Assembly (NCBI RefSeq): GCF_036002945.1
Contig: NZ_CP108529.1
Coordinates: forward strand, 5,699,001 to 5,763,000
DNA: 64,000 nucleotides
Direction: 5' to 3'
Source: Streptomyces sp. NBC_01224
Lineage (GTDB): Bacteria > Actinomycetota > Actinomycetes > Streptomycetales > Streptomycetaceae
In this document: piece after piece, positions 43,924 to 53,642 of the stretch
How positions within the stretch are numbered: the stretch's first letter is position 1
Layout of the letters: each line of letters begins with the position of its first letter
The notes under the pieces: generated by a model
What the model was told of the DNA's origin: nothing
What the model saw: the letters and a program-made list of their open reading frames with translations, nothing else
The model's database searches: none
Program-made: the position numbers and the translations under genes

Positions 43924-44649
43924 ATGACAAGTGACCTTCCGGAAATGCGTGCTTCCGATGCCGAGCGCGAGCGAGTCGCCGAGACCCTGCGCGAGGCGGT
44001 GGCCGAGGGCCGGCTGGAGATGGAAGAGTTCGAGCACCGGCTCGAAGCGACCTACAAGGCGCGTACGCATGGGGAGTTGGAACCGCTCGTCCGAGACCTT
44101 CCGGCACCGGGCACCCAGTTGGACCCGGTGGGCCCCGCCCCGGCTCCGGCGGCGACCGGTTCGGCCGTGCGGTGGGCGGACCGTATCGGCAAGCCCGCCA
44201 CGTCGCGCGGCGCGTTCGCGGTCTGGGGAGGGTTCGGCCGCCGGGGAAACTGGACGGTGGGCCGGAAGTTCACCGCGTTCACGATGTGGGGCGGTGGCGA
44301 GATCGATCTGCGCGAGGCGAACTTCGAGGACCGTGAGGTGGTCATCCGCTGCTTCACGATCATGGGTGGTATGCGCGTGACGGTCCCGCCGGAGCTGAAT
44401 GCCGAGGTCAGGGGCATCGGCATCATGGGCGGCTTCGGCGAGCGCTCGAAGGACGCGGGAGCTGCGTCGCCGGATTCCCCGCGGGTGCGGATCACCGGGT
44501 TCGCGCTGATGGGCGGAGTCGGCGTGGAGCGCAAGCGGAGCAAGGCGCAGAAGCAGCGGCTGAGGGACGCGGAACGGGCGCGGGAGCTGGACCGGGAGCG
44601 CGGGCGCGAGCGGGGGCGGCTGGAGAAGGGTGAGGGAGACCGCTACTAG
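43924..44649 (+). CDS. DUF1707 protein with cell-wall-stress (LiaF-like) C-terminus
   Basis: The 241-residue protein has the N-terminal DUF1707 domain (MRASDAERERVAETLREAVA, EGRLEMEEFEHRL, then AARTHGEL-type ending) and a beta-rich middle like the LiaF/DUF2154 fold (FTAFTMWGGGEIDLREANFED, FTIMGGMRVTVPP). A highly charged Arg/Glu helix ends the chain. Such proteins are thought to sense envelope state. ATG 43924 is preferred over the longer frame. It lies 40 bp after the ABC ATPase gene. Confidence 0.75.
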   Translation: MTSDLPEMRASDAERERVAETLREAVAEGRLEMEEFEHRLEATYKARTHGELEPLVRDLPAPGTQLDPVGPAPAPAATGSAVRWADRIGKPATSRGAFAVWGGFGRRGNWTVGRKFTAFTMWGGGEIDLREANFEDREVVIRCFTIMGGMRVTVPPELNAEVRGIGIMGGFGERSKDAGAASPDSPRVRITGFALMGGVGVERKRSKAQKQRLRDAERARELDRERGRERGRLEKGEGDRY

Positions 44650-44677
44650 GACTCTTCCGATCGCGCCGACTCTGCCG

Positions 44678-45118
44678 CTACCAGGCGGGGCGCAGATCCT
44701 GAGGCTCTGTGAACAGGTCCTCGCGTTCGGCTTCGGCTCCGCCCGCCAGCCAGAGGTACCCCGGGCTCGGCGGGAACTCATCGGTCGGCGGCGCCGCGCT
44801 GTGGTAGCGCTGGGTGTCCGGTAGGGGCACCTCGGCCAGTGTGCCGTCCCGCATCGTCCACAGGCCGAAGACATCGTCCTCCTCGTCGTGGATCAGCACC
44901 TGCACTTGCCGGGGATCGGGCCACGGTAGCGACTCCAGATGCCTCAGCAGACCGGTGCGGGGCTTCATGTGGTCGAACTCGATGACCCACCCTCCTGCGA
45001 ACAGGTCGAGCGCCCGGAACGTGCCACACCAACTGCGTGACTCGTCGGGGAGGGTCAGTGGTTCCATGACCTCGTCGGCGTACAACGCCAGCACAATGAC
45101 CTGTGCGATTCTGCTCAT
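44678..45118 (-). CDS. Conserved hypothetical protein
   Basis: The 146-residue acidic product starts MSRIAQVIVLALYADEVMEP, with several Trp and His residues and no membrane segment. It looks like a Streptomyces-type uncharacterised protein (WCGTFRALDLFAGGWVIEFD). No family recognised. Convergent with the DUF1707 gene. Confidence 0.6.
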   Translation of the reverse strand: MSRIAQVIVLALYADEVMEPLTLPDESRSWCGTFRALDLFAGGWVIEFDHMKPRTGLLRHLESLPWPDPRQVQVLIHDEEDDVFGLWTMRDGTLAEVPLPDTQRYHSAAPPTDEFPPSPGYLWLAGGAEAEREDLFTEPQDLRPAW

Positions 45119-45180
45119 GGCAGAGTATGACGGCACGCCGCGCAGGGGTGACAAGCGGTTTTGGCGCGGGTGTCCCGCCG

Positions 45181-46431
45181 TCAGAACTGGTCGGAGACGG
45201 GCCGGTCGTGTTGCAGGGCCGGCAGGTCGACCAGTGAGCCCAGCCGCTGGTAGCCCGTGTCGTTCAGGTGGAGATGATCGCCGCAGTCGTAGGCGGGCCG
45301 CAGCCGGGCCGGGTGGTACGGGTCGCGGGCCGCCTTGTCGAAGTCGATGACCGAGTCGAAGATCCCGCCGGCCCGGATCAGCTCGTTGACCTGCTCCCGT
45401 ACGGCGTTTTGCGCGGGTGTCCAGGTGCGGAACCCCTCGTACGGCATCAGCGTCGCCCCGACGACCCGCAGCCCGCGTGCGTGGGCGCGCCGGGTCATGG
45501 ACCGCAGCGCGTCCGCGATGCGCTGCGGGTCGGTCTCCTGCGGGAACTGCTGCACATCGTTGATGCCGAGCGCGATGACGACCGTCTTCACCCCGGCGAC
45601 GTCCAGTACGTCGCGGTCGAAGCGGGCGCTCGCCCGTACGCCGCGGCCGTCGTGCAGGATGCGGTTGCCCGCGATGCCGGCGTTGACCACTCCGTACCGG
45701 CCGCGCAGCCGGTCGGCGAGCACGTCGGGCCAGCGGCTGTTCGTGTCGAGGGTGGAGCCGGTGCCCGCGGTGAGCGAGTCGCCGATCACCGCGATCGTTC
45801 CGGCGGCGGTCTCGTTGTGTACGTCGACGGCGGTGAGGTAGCGCCAGTCGGTGGTGCGCCAGGTGCCCCGCCCGTCCTCCACGTACGACGTCTGGTGGGT
45901 GCCCGGGTGGATGGTGACGGGGCCCTCGGCGGTGGGGGTGCGCAGGGTGACGACGAGATCGGCGTCGGCGGCGACCGGGACGAGGACCGGGTCGCTGACG
46001 ATCTGTCCGCCCGCGGCGACGGTCGCGGCGGCGACGCCCCGGAAGGTCACGGGGCGGGTGTTGACCGTGGCCCGGTCCACGACCAGCGGGTGAGTGCCGA
46101 AGAGGTTGGAGAGGGTGATGCGGGCCGCGTCGCCGCCGATGCTGGTGTGCACGACATTACGGATGGTGCGCCGGGTCAGGTCGCTGCCGTTGTGCGTGTC
46201 GATCACCCCGGTGGTGGGGGCCGCCGCCCAGGTGCCGAGCCAGAGGCCGGTGGAGTGGGCCGGTGCGGCGGGCGTACGGGCCACGGACCGCGGGTCGGGT
46301 GCGGCGACCTGCTGCGACCGGGTGCCGGAGCCGGAGAAGAGCAGGGAGCCGGCGAACGCCACGCCGGCGGCGAGCGCGGCGGTGCCCGCCACGAGGGCGA
46401 TGTGCAGGGCGTACCCCTGGCGCCTGGGCAT
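45181..46431 (-). CDS. Membrane-anchored SGNH/GDSL hydrolase
   Basis: The 416-residue protein has an N-terminal helix anchor (residues 8-33) and a two-part extracytoplasmic region. A beta-rich N-terminal domain is followed by the SGNH hydrolase: block I VIGDSLTAG (nucleophile Ser), block II GIAGNR, block III GINDVQ and block V DHLHLND (Asp/His). It is likely an esterase acting on acylated glycans or lipids outside the cell. It is divergent from the DUF445 gene. Confidence 0.88.
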   Translation of the reverse strand: MPRRQGYALHIALVAGTAALAAGVAFAGSLLFSGSGTRSQQVAAPDPRSVARTPAAPAHSTGLWLGTWAAAPTTGVIDTHNGSDLTRRTIRNVVHTSIGGDAARITLSNLFGTHPLVVDRATVNTRPVTFRGVAAATVAAGGQIVSDPVLVPVAADADLVVTLRTPTAEGPVTIHPGTHQTSYVEDGRGTWRTTDWRYLTAVDVHNETAAGTIAVIGDSLTAGTGSTLDTNSRWPDVLADRLRGRYGVVNAGIAGNRILHDGRGVRASARFDRDVLDVAGVKTVVIALGINDVQQFPQETDPQRIADALRSMTRRAHARGLRVVGATLMPYEGFRTWTPAQNAVREQVNELIRAGGIFDSVIDFDKAARDPYHPARLRPAYDCGDHLHLNDTGYQRLGSLVDLPALQHDRPVSDQF

Positions 46432-46577
46432 GGACGGTGTGTCTCCTCGTGGTTAATCGGACTGATCCCATGATGGGGCAAGGTGTCGGGAACTCGGCGT
46501 GCGGCTCGGGAGTAGGTCAGGTAGGGACAATGCGTACGGGACACCGGGGGCGATGCGTACGCGGACGGGTGGAGCGG

Positions 46578-47960
46578 ATGGAACGGATCGATGGGACCGG
46601 ACCCGGGGAACAGGGTGCGGGGCGGCCGGAGCGTGCCCGGGAGCAGGTGGCGGGCGCGGCCCGTCCCGCGCCCGGCGGCCGCCCGGCCCCCCTCGCCTCG
46701 TTCGCGTACACCGCAGCCGACGAGGAGAAGCGTCGCGGTGTACGCCGGATGAAGACCACGGCCACGGGCCTCCTTCTGCTGGTCGCGCTCGTGTACGTCC
46801 TCGCCACCTGGGCGAAGAACGTGGGTGTGGGCGGCTGGCCGGGCTTCGTCGCCGCGGCCGCCGAGGCGGGGATGGTGGGTGCGCTGGCCGACTGGTTCGC
46901 CGTCACGGCGCTGTTCAAGCGTCCGCTCGGCCTGCCGATCCCGCACACCGCCATCATCCCCACCAAAAAAGACCAGCTGGGAGCCTCCTTGGGTTCCTTC
47001 GTCGGCGAGAATTTTCTCTCCGGCGATGTCGTACGCAGCCGCATCCACGCCCTGGGTGTCGGTGGCCGGCTCGGTGCCTGGCTGGCCGAGCCGGATCACG
47101 CCGACCGGGTGACCGCCGAGCTGTCGACCGCGCTGCGCGGCGCGCTGACGGTGCTGCGGGACTCCGATGTGCAGGCCGTGGTGGGTGAGGCGATCACCCG
47201 GCGGGCCAATGCGGCGGAGATCGGTCCCGGCCTCGGCAAGATGCTGGAGAAGATCGTCGCGGACGGCGGCCACCGCAGGATGGTGGACCTGATCTGTGTG
47301 CGCGCCCACGACTGGCTGGTGCTGCACAGCGATTCCGTGATGGACGCGGTGCAGGGCGGGGCACCGGGCTGGACGCCGCGGTTCGTCGACAAGCGGGTGG
47401 GGGAGCGGGTCTACAAGGAACTGCTGCGCTTCATCACGGAGATGCGGGACATGCCGGGGCACCCGGCGCGCGGTTCGATCGACACGTTCCTGACGGACTT
47501 CGCGGCCGACCTCCAGACGGACTCGGACACCCGGGCACGGGTGGAGCGGCTGAAGTCGGAGATCCTGGGGCGCGGCGAGGTCCAGGAGGTCATCGCATCG
47601 GCCTGGTCGTCGGTGCGCACGATGATGATCGCGGCTGCGGACGACGAGCAGAGCGAGCTGCGGCTGCGCGCGCGGGCCTCACTGCTGACGTTCGGCGCGC
47701 GGCTGGCGACGGACGGGCGGATGCAGGCCAAGCTGGAGGGCTGGCTGGAGGACGCGGCGGTCTATGTCGTCACGACGTACCGCGCGGAGATCACGTCGCT
47801 GATCAGTGACACGGTCGCGAGCTGGGACGCGGACCAGACATCGAAGAAGATCGAGGCGCACATCGGCCGTGACCTGCAGTTCATCCGGATCAACGGCACG
47901 GTGGTGGGTGCGCTGGCGGGGCTGCTGATCTATACGGTGTCGCGGGCACTGGGGGCGTAG
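46578..47960 (+). CDS. DUF445 membrane protein
   Basis: The 460-residue protein has one N-terminal helix (TTATGLLLLVALVYVLATW), the DUF445 core (GFVAAAAEAGMVGALADWFA, VTALFKRPLGLPIPHTAIIP), long helical segments and a C-terminal helix (INGTVVGALAGLLIYTVSRA). DUF445 proteins are widespread membrane proteins of unknown function. The start at ATG 46578 follows GGTGGAGCGG; the ORF runs left into the hydrolase gene's antisense. Confidence 0.85.
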   Translation: MERIDGTGPGEQGAGRPERAREQVAGAARPAPGGRPAPLASFAYTAADEEKRRGVRRMKTTATGLLLLVALVYVLATWAKNVGVGGWPGFVAAAAEAGMVGALADWFAVTALFKRPLGLPIPHTAIIPTKKDQLGASLGSFVGENFLSGDVVRSRIHALGVGGRLGAWLAEPDHADRVTAELSTALRGALTVLRDSDVQAVVGEAITRRANAAEIGPGLGKMLEKIVADGGHRRMVDLICVRAHDWLVLHSDSVMDAVQGGAPGWTPRFVDKRVGERVYKELLRFITEMRDMPGHPARGSIDTFLTDFAADLQTDSDTRARVERLKSEILGRGEVQEVIASAWSSVRTMMIAAADDEQSELRLRARASLLTFGARLATDGRMQAKLEGWLEDAAVYVVTTYRAEITSLISDTVASWDADQTSKKIEAHIGRDLQFIRINGTVVGALAGLLIYTVSRALGA

Positions 47961-48136
47961 GGCCCGGGGTTCCGGCTCGTCGGAGCCTTGAGGGTTCCGG
48001 GCGCGTACCCGTCCTGTCGTACGGATACGCACCCGGCTTACGCGGGGGAGTGCCCTTGAATACGCACATGGTCCCGCCCGCGTTCAACGCATCCGGCAGA
48101 TGATCAGCGGCTGATCACCGGCAATCCGTACGCGAT

Positions 48137-48439
48137 TCAGGCGGCCCGGCGGGTGACCGCCCACGACGCGGCGGCCACGCCGCCCGCCACGGCGAAGACG
48201 GCGGGCCAGGCGCCGACCTTCTTGGCCAGCGGATGAGAACCGGCGAACGCGGCGACATACGCGGTGGTCAGCCCGACGGCCGCGCGCGGCCCGGCCTGCC
48301 GGTTCCACTCGTACGCGGCGACGCTGCCCGCGGCGGCGAGGGCGACTCCGCCCAGCGGCCGCTTCTTGGTCCACCGTGCGACGGCGTACCCGCCGACCAG
48401 CCCGCTCGCCGCCACCGCCGCTGCCGGAACCTTCGCCAT
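48137..48439 (-). CDS. Small hydrophobic protein, unknown function
   Basis: The 100-residue product is Ala/Val-rich with about three weak membrane helices (AVAASGLVGGYAVARW; VALAAAGSVAAYEW; AVFAVAGGVAAASWAV). GAAGGTG precedes ATG 48439. I do not recognise the family. Confidence 0.55.
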   Translation of the reverse strand: MAKVPAAAVAASGLVGGYAVARWTKKRPLGGVALAAAGSVAAYEWNRQAGPRAAVGLTTAYVAAFAGSHPLAKKVGAWPAVFAVAGGVAAASWAVTRRAA

Positions 48440-48616
48440 CGCAGCCACCTTCGCCTTCTTGTCTGAGTTGTCCGGACCCGGAGCCCGGGTTCTTCGAGGC
48501 TAACGCGGCGTGCGGACTTCCTGTCGCCGAGGGGGTGCACAGGCGTTTACTCTTGGGGGTGAACGAGCGTGCACCCCTGCGCGAAGCCCCTGCCGCCGAG
48601 CACCGTACGGAGAGTC

Positions 48617-50119
48617 ATGCCCGCGGACATACCTGCCCCGACCGCCACCACGGATGTGGCCCCGCATCCCCGTTTCGCCGTAGGCGTCCTCGCGTTCTGC
48701 GGTGTCGTGGTCGCGGTCATGCAGACGATCGTCGTCCCGCTCCTCCCGCACATCCCGGCCCTCACCGGCGCGACCCCCGCCGCCGCGAGTTGGCTGGTCA
48801 CCGTCACCCTCCTCACCGGTGCCGTCTTCACACCCGTCCTGGGCCGGGTCGGTGACATGTACGGCAAGCGGCGGGTGCTCGTCGCCTCGCTCATGGTGCT
48901 GGTGGTGGGCTCGGTCCTGTGTGCGGTCAGCTCCCACATCGGGGTGTTGATCACCGGCCGCGCCCTGCAGGGTGCGGCGCTCGCCGTCGTGCCGCTGGGC
49001 ATCAGCATCCTGCGCGACGAACTCCCGCCCGAGCGTGTGCTGTCCGCCGTGGCGCTGATGAGCTCGACGCTCGGCATCGGCGCGGCGGTCGGGCTGCCGG
49101 TCGCGGCGCTCGTCGTCGAGAACTTCGACTGGCACACGATGTTCTGGGTCTCGGGAGTGATCGGCGTCATCGACATCGTGCTGGTGCTGTGGTGCGTACC
49201 GGAATCCCCGCTCCGCACCCGCGGCCGTTTCGACGCCGTCGGTGCGCTGGGGCTGTCCGGGGCCCTGGTCTGCCTGCTGCTCGCGGTCACCCAGGGCGCC
49301 GACTGGGGCTGGGCGTCGGCGCGGACGGTCGGTCTGCTGGTGGCCGCCGTCGTCGTGGCGCTGGTCTGGGGTGCGTACGAGCTCCGCGTCCCGACGCCGA
49401 TGGTCGATCTGCGGGTCTCGGCCCGTCCGGCCGTCCTGCTCACCAACGTGGCCGCCCTGCTGATCGGCTTCGCCTTCTATGCGAACTCCCTGGTCACCGC
49501 GCAGATGGTGCAGGAGCCGAAGGCGACGGGTTACGGGCTCGGCGCCTCGCTCGTCGTCAGCGGGCTGTGTCTGCTGCCGGGCGGCGTGATGATGGTGGCG
49601 CTCTCGCCGGTCTCGGCGCGGATCTCCGCGAAGTACGGTCCGAAGGTGAGCCTTGCGCTGGCGGCGGGCGTGATCGCGGCCGGATATGTGGTGCGGTACT
49701 TCACCAGCCACAGCCTCTGGATGATCATCGCCGGTGCGACGGTCGTCGCCTCCGGCACGGCCATCGCGTACTCGGCGCTGCCCGCGCTGGTCATGCGCGG
49801 CGTCCCGGTCAGCGAGACGGGCGCGGCCAATGGTCTCAACACCTTGATGCGGTCGATCGGGCAGGCCTTCTGCAGTGCGACGGTGGCCGCGGTCCTCGCC
49901 GACATCACGTTCCTGGTGGGCGGCCGGACGGCCCCGACGCTCCACGCCTACCAGGTGGTCTTCCTGATCGCGGCGGGCGCGGCGCTCGCGGCGATGCTGG
50001 TCACGCTGTGCCTGCCGGGCGGCCGTACGCCCACGGCGGGTACGGTCGAAGAGAGCCGCAACGCCCCGGGCGACCGGAAGAACGGTGTGCGGACGATGCC
50101 GATCCAGGAGGGCGCATGA
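48617..50119 (+). CDS. MFS transporter, DHA2 (EmrB/QacA) multidrug type
   Basis: The 500-residue protein has about 14 helices and the DHA motif LGRVGDMYGKRRV between helices 2 and 3. It is probably a proton-driven multidrug exporter. ATG 48617 with GGAGAGTC is preferred over an upstream GTG at 48569. Its stop overlaps the start of a TetR gene (ATGA), so the two are coupled and the repressor likely controls them both. Confidence 0.88.
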   Translation: MPADIPAPTATTDVAPHPRFAVGVLAFCGVVVAVMQTIVVPLLPHIPALTGATPAAASWLVTVTLLTGAVFTPVLGRVGDMYGKRRVLVASLMVLVVGSVLCAVSSHIGVLITGRALQGAALAVVPLGISILRDELPPERVLSAVALMSSTLGIGAAVGLPVAALVVENFDWHTMFWVSGVIGVIDIVLVLWCVPESPLRTRGRFDAVGALGLSGALVCLLLAVTQGADWGWASARTVGLLVAAVVVALVWGAYELRVPTPMVDLRVSARPAVLLTNVAALLIGFAFYANSLVTAQMVQEPKATGYGLGASLVVSGLCLLPGGVMMVALSPVSARISAKYGPKVSLALAAGVIAAGYVVRYFTSHSLWMIIAGATVVASGTAIAYSALPALVMRGVPVSETGAANGLNTLMRSIGQAFCSATVAAVLADITFLVGGRTAPTLHAYQVVFLIAAGAALAAMLVTLCLPGGRTPTAGTVEESRNAPGDRKNGVRTMPIQEGA

Positions 50120-50718
50120 CCAGCCGCCAGGCCACCGTTCCGGCCCCGGCTCCGGCCCCGGGACCGGAGCCGACCGCTGTCGATCCGGGCACGGGCCGGG
50201 ACGCGATCCTGCGCGCCGCCCGCAGGGCGTTCACACAGCGCCCCTACGCCGAGGTGACCATAAGGGGGATCGCGGCCGACGCCGGAGTGAGCCCGTCCCT
50301 GGTCGTCAAGCACTTCGGCCGCAAGGAAGAACTCTTCAACACCGTCGCCGACTTCGGCCCCGCAGCCGCCGAACTCTTCGACGCCCCGATCGACATGCTG
50401 GGCCGCCACATGGTGGTGACGTTGATGAGCCGCCGCCGGGAACTGCAGTCCGACCCACTGCTGCGGGTCGTCTTCTCGCTCGGCAACCGCGACGAACGCT
50501 CCCTGCTGCGCGACCGCTTCCACGAACAGGTCACCGACGCCCTGGCCGCCCGCCTCACTGGCCCCGAACGCACCCTGCGCGCCGAATTGATCGCCGGCCA
50601 CCTCCTCGGCCTCGGCGCCACCCTCAGCCTCCACCGCGAGGGCGCAGGCGCCCAGGCCACCCCCGAACACATCGCGGACCTGTATGCGCCCGCGCTGCAG
50701 ACCCTGATCACGGGGTGA
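50116..50718 (+). CDS. TetR-family repressor
   Basis: The 200-residue regulator has an N-terminal TetR DNA-binding domain (RDAILRAARRAFTQRPYAEV; TIRGIAADAGVSPSLVVKHF) and a variable ligand domain of the TetR_C 33-like kind. It is coupled to the upstream MFS exporter by ATGA overlap and is the likely sensor of the exported drug. Confidence 0.9.
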   Translation: MTSRQATVPAPAPAPGPEPTAVDPGTGRDAILRAARRAFTQRPYAEVTIRGIAADAGVSPSLVVKHFGRKEELFNTVADFGPAAAELFDAPIDMLGRHMVVTLMSRRRELQSDPLLRVVFSLGNRDERSLLRDRFHEQVTDALAARLTGPERTLRAELIAGHLLGLGATLSLHREGAGAQATPEHIADLYAPALQTLITG

Positions 50719-50780
50719 GGGGCGGGGGCGACGCCGGACCGGGGATGTAAGGTCTGGCCCAACCGGAAGAGGGGGGCCTC

Positions 50781-51338
50781 ATGTTCATCCGTACCAACAC
50801 GCGCGGCGCTGCAACAGCCGTGGCCGCGGCAGCGGTTCTCGGAGCGTTCCTGGTGGGCTGCACCAGCGTCTCCACGTCGCAGGGGCCGGGTGACGACGTT
50901 CCCTATGCGGCGCCGTCCGCGAACGCGTCGGCCATGGTCAAGGCGGCCGACGACGCCGCCGCGGCGAAGAGCGCCTCGGACGAGGCGAGTGCGGGAGCGG
51001 AGGCGGCCGAGGCCGCCGGGAACAGTCCGGAGGCCGTACGCGACGCCTTCGCGGGTCTCCAGGCCACGCTGAAGGACAACTGCACCCCCGGGTCGGCGAA
51101 CTGCGCCTACTTCCTGGGCCGGGTCAACGTTGAACTGGCGCGCCTGGACAAGGCCATGAAGGCGGACGCTCAGGGCCCCGGCCGCTTCAAGGAGCCGCTG
51201 GCCTGGATCAGCACCCTGCGCAAGACGCTGAACGGTGACACCTCGACAGCCAACCTGGAGAAGCACCGCTCCGAACTGATCGGCACCCGCGACCGCATCA
51301 ACACCTGGATGCAGGGCCACCCGGAGGACTACCGCTGA
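50781..51338 (+). CDS. Helical lipoprotein
   Basis: The 185-residue lipoprotein has a signal peptide ending FLVGC and a mostly helical, Ala-rich mature domain. Two Cys (NCTPGSANCAYFLG) could form a disulfide. GAAGAGGGGG is upstream of the ATG. Function unknown. Confidence 0.75.
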   Translation: MFIRTNTRGAATAVAAAAVLGAFLVGCTSVSTSQGPGDDVPYAAPSANASAMVKAADDAAAAKSASDEASAGAEAAEAAGNSPEAVRDAFAGLQATLKDNCTPGSANCAYFLGRVNVELARLDKAMKADAQGPGRFKEPLAWISTLRKTLNGDTSTANLEKHRSELIGTRDRINTWMQGHPEDYR

Positions 51339-51380
51339 CGGTCGCCGTCCTGCGCCGACCGGGCCGGGCGGGCGGCGCCG

Positions 51381-51947
51381 TCACGGGTGGTAGAGCGCCC
51401 GGGACCGGCCCTGGTCGACCGCCCCACCCTCTTCCGCAGGCAGGCCCACATGCAGGAAATAGTCCGCCTGCCACTCCTGTGTACGTCCGGCCTGGCGATT
51501 GGTCGTCGTCACCCAGGGCGGGTAGACGCGGAAGGCGCGCTTCCCGCCGGAGCCGTTCCGAGACACGATGCCCCGCTCGCAGAGCACGTCCCGTGGAAAC
51601 ACGAACTGCCCGAAATGGTCGGCTTCACGGGTGCTGATGACGAAGAGACCGACGGGGTCCTCGGAGTCGTAGGGCTGAATCGGCCCACCGGCGGACCGCT
51701 TCCACACCGTCACGAACTGGCCGACCTTCGTCGGGGTCGTCCTGGCCACCCGGAACCTGACGGCGGCGCCGTCCACGGTGAATACATGCGCCCCGTACTC
51801 GGCGCTCTCCGCCTCGGGCGCCGGCCGGGAACATACGAAACCGCACGGGTCGTAAACCAGAGACTTCGCCGCGAGAAGGTCGGCGTGCATCGACCCGTCG
51901 CACGACCAGGGCTCGGGTGCGGGTCCGGGCCCACAAGACGTCATCAT
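51381..51947 (-). CDS. MepB-like protein
   Basis: The 188-residue protein follows the MepB family pattern: AAKSLVYDPCGF, ESAEYGAHVFTVDG, VRFRVARTTPTKVGQFVTVW, HFGQFVFPRDVL, RAFRVYPPW. MepB is encoded with a multidrug exporter in Staphylococcus but has no established function. Here it stands alone, with no exporter directly beside it. A GTG/ATG start near 51947 is weakly supported. Confidence 0.75.
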   Translation of the reverse strand: MMTSCGPGPAPEPWSCDGSMHADLLAAKSLVYDPCGFVCSRPAPEAESAEYGAHVFTVDGAAVRFRVARTTPTKVGQFVTVWKRSAGGPIQPYDSEDPVGLFVISTREADHFGQFVFPRDVLCERGIVSRNGSGGKRAFRVYPPWVTTTNRQAGRTQEWQADYFLHVGLPAEEGGAVDQGRSRALYHP

Positions 51948-52147
51948 TCACCCCATTCTGTCATCGTGCCGCAGGCGGGCGCCGACGAGTGCATGGGGCC
52001 GGCTGCCCCCGGGCTCGGACGCCGTGGCTGACCCCGAAGCCCCGCCCGACCGGCGGGCTTAGCCATGCCCGCCCCCGGCCGGTCCGCCGCCCTCCTGTCG
52101 GTATGATCGGCGTACAATTTGAACTCGTTCAAAAGGGGGAACGGTTC

Positions 52148-52432
52148 ATGCCTGAGCCGACCGTGCCCGACCCGACCGACACACCCGCCGTCGCCCTGGG
52201 CCCCACCGCACTTGTTCTCGGCGCCGCCTCCGCCATAGGTGCATGGGTGCCCGCGTTCGCCACGTTCCCAGGGGCGATCATCGCCGGAGCCCTCGCCGTC
52301 ACCCTTGGCGCAGCGGGCATCCACTACGCCCGCCACGGCACCGGCCGCCTGTGGACCGCAATCGCCGGAACCACCCTCGGCACCATCGGAGTCGTCGGCA
52401 CCATCACCCTCATCTGGGCGATCAGCGCCTGA
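52148..52432 (+). CDS. Small three-helix membrane protein (DUF4190-like)
   Basis: The 94-residue protein has a short polar start and three hydrophobic helices (LGPTALVLGAASAIGAWVPA; FPGAIIAGALAVTLGAAGIH; TTLGTIGVVGTITLIWAI), as in DUF4190-type proteins. ATG 52148 follows AAAAGGGGGAA. Function unknown. Confidence 0.65.
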   Translation: MPEPTVPDPTDTPAVALGPTALVLGAASAIGAWVPAFATFPGAIIAGALAVTLGAAGIHYARHGTGRLWTAIAGTTLGTIGVVGTITLIWAISA

Positions 52433-52501
52433 GCCCCGAGCCCCCGCCGGGAGTCGCTCGACCCGCCCGACTCCCACCGGGCGGGCCGCAGCTGCGTCGC
52501 C

Positions 52502-53056
52502 CTAGCCGCGATCGATCTGCGCGGCCCGCCCCGTGAGCAGCCCGAGCACCTGTCCCAGCTGCTCGCGGGCGCCCGGATCGGTGATGATCCCCTCCGCGTC
52601 GACCGCGTTCCGGTCCACGGTGATCCGTACGCAGGCCGACTCCACGATGTCCGCACCGGTGTAGCCGAGCACCGTCCGCAGCGTGGCCTCGGCGCCCTGG
52701 CCACGGCCGGGGGCGGCGGCGTTCACCCACGCGGTCGGCTTGTCGCAGATCTCGGTGCCGCCGACCGTCCAGTCCAGCAGGTTCTTGAACGCCCCCGGCA
52801 GGGTCCCCGCGTACTCCGGCGTACAGACCAGAACGGCATCCGCCTCGTCGATCGCCGTACGCAGCGCGGCCACCGGCTCCGGCAGGGGCTCGGCGTCGTC
52901 ATCGGGATTGAAGTGCGGGAGTGCCGCGAGGCCACCGTAGAGAACGGTCCGTACGCCCGCAGGCGCCACGGCCTGCACGGTGCGCAGCACGGTCTCGTTG
53001 GAGGAACCGCTGCGCAGGCTTCCGGACAGCAAAAGGATCACACGGGGCGTCGACAT
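52502..53056 (-). CDS. NADPH-dependent FMN reductase-family protein
   Basis: The 184-residue flavodoxin-like enzyme has the FMN phosphate-binding GSLRSGSSN near the N-terminus and the family signature TPEYAGTLPGAFKNLLDW. It probably reduces quinones, azo compounds or chromate with NADPH. No partner gene is evident. Confidence 0.87.
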   Translation of the reverse strand: MSTPRVILLLSGSLRSGSSNETVLRTVQAVAPAGVRTVLYGGLAALPHFNPDDDAEPLPEPVAALRTAIDEADAVLVCTPEYAGTLPGAFKNLLDWTVGGTEICDKPTAWVNAAAPGRGQGAEATLRTVLGYTGADIVESACVRITVDRNAVDAEGIITDPGAREQLGQVLGLLTGRAAQIDRG

Positions 53057-53162
53057 GTCCGGTCAACCAGTGACGGCAGGGCCTCATTCCCCTGACCACG
53101 CCACCCCGGCACGAGCGCGGCCGGCTCGTACCGGGGTGGGCGGTCGGAAGGTGGTGGCGGGA

Positions 53163-53510
53163 TCAGCTGAAGGCGACGGAACGGAGCTTCAGCCGGTCGG
53201 AGGCGTGGCCGCCGTGCGGCCGGAGGAGGAAGAAGTCGCCCTCGCAGTCGACGCCGGTGAAGACAACGGCGGTCGCGTCGGTGTTGTTCCACGGAGAGTG
53301 GGCGGGGTTCGACGAACCGGGGTCGGCGACCTCGGGCAGGGTGATGCACACCCTGCTCGGCGGGTCGATCAGGAAGGCGACCTGCGGGGAGCCGTCGAGA
53401 CCGCTGTATGTGTAGCTGAAGTCTCCGGAGGCCGCGTCGGCCGAGGTCGGCACAGCGACGATGAGCGCGAGCGCGCCGAAGGCGGCAGCCACGGTGGAAC
53501 GAAGACGCAT
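53163..53510 (-). CDS. Small secreted protein
   Basis: The 115-residue product has a Sec signal peptide (MRLRSTVAAAFGALALIVAV, cleavage near ADAA) and a beta-rich mature part of about 87 residues with two Cys (VCITLPE and VDCEGDFF) that may pair. AAGGAG lies 8 nt before ATG 53510. I do not recognise a family. Confidence 0.7.
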   Translation of the reverse strand: MRLRSTVAAAFGALALIVAVPTSADAASGDFSYTYSGLDGSPQVAFLIDPPSRVCITLPEVADPGSSNPAHSPWNNTDATAVVFTGVDCEGDFFLLRPHGGHASDRLKLRSVAFS

Positions 53511-53642
53511 GAAGGGCACTCCTTGTGCGGGAGATGAATCGGAACCGGCCCAAGTCTGCGGCGCTGACCTGCGGTTACTGTCAGACGTGGGGTTCCGTCA
53601 CCCGGACGGGAACTGCCGAATCGGTTCTGCCCACGGCCATGT

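Noticed and set aside
48096..48115. Palindrome TGATCAGCGGCTGATCA as an operator
   Set aside because: It is short, lies beyond the 3' end of the small minus-strand gene, and no regulator is nearby.
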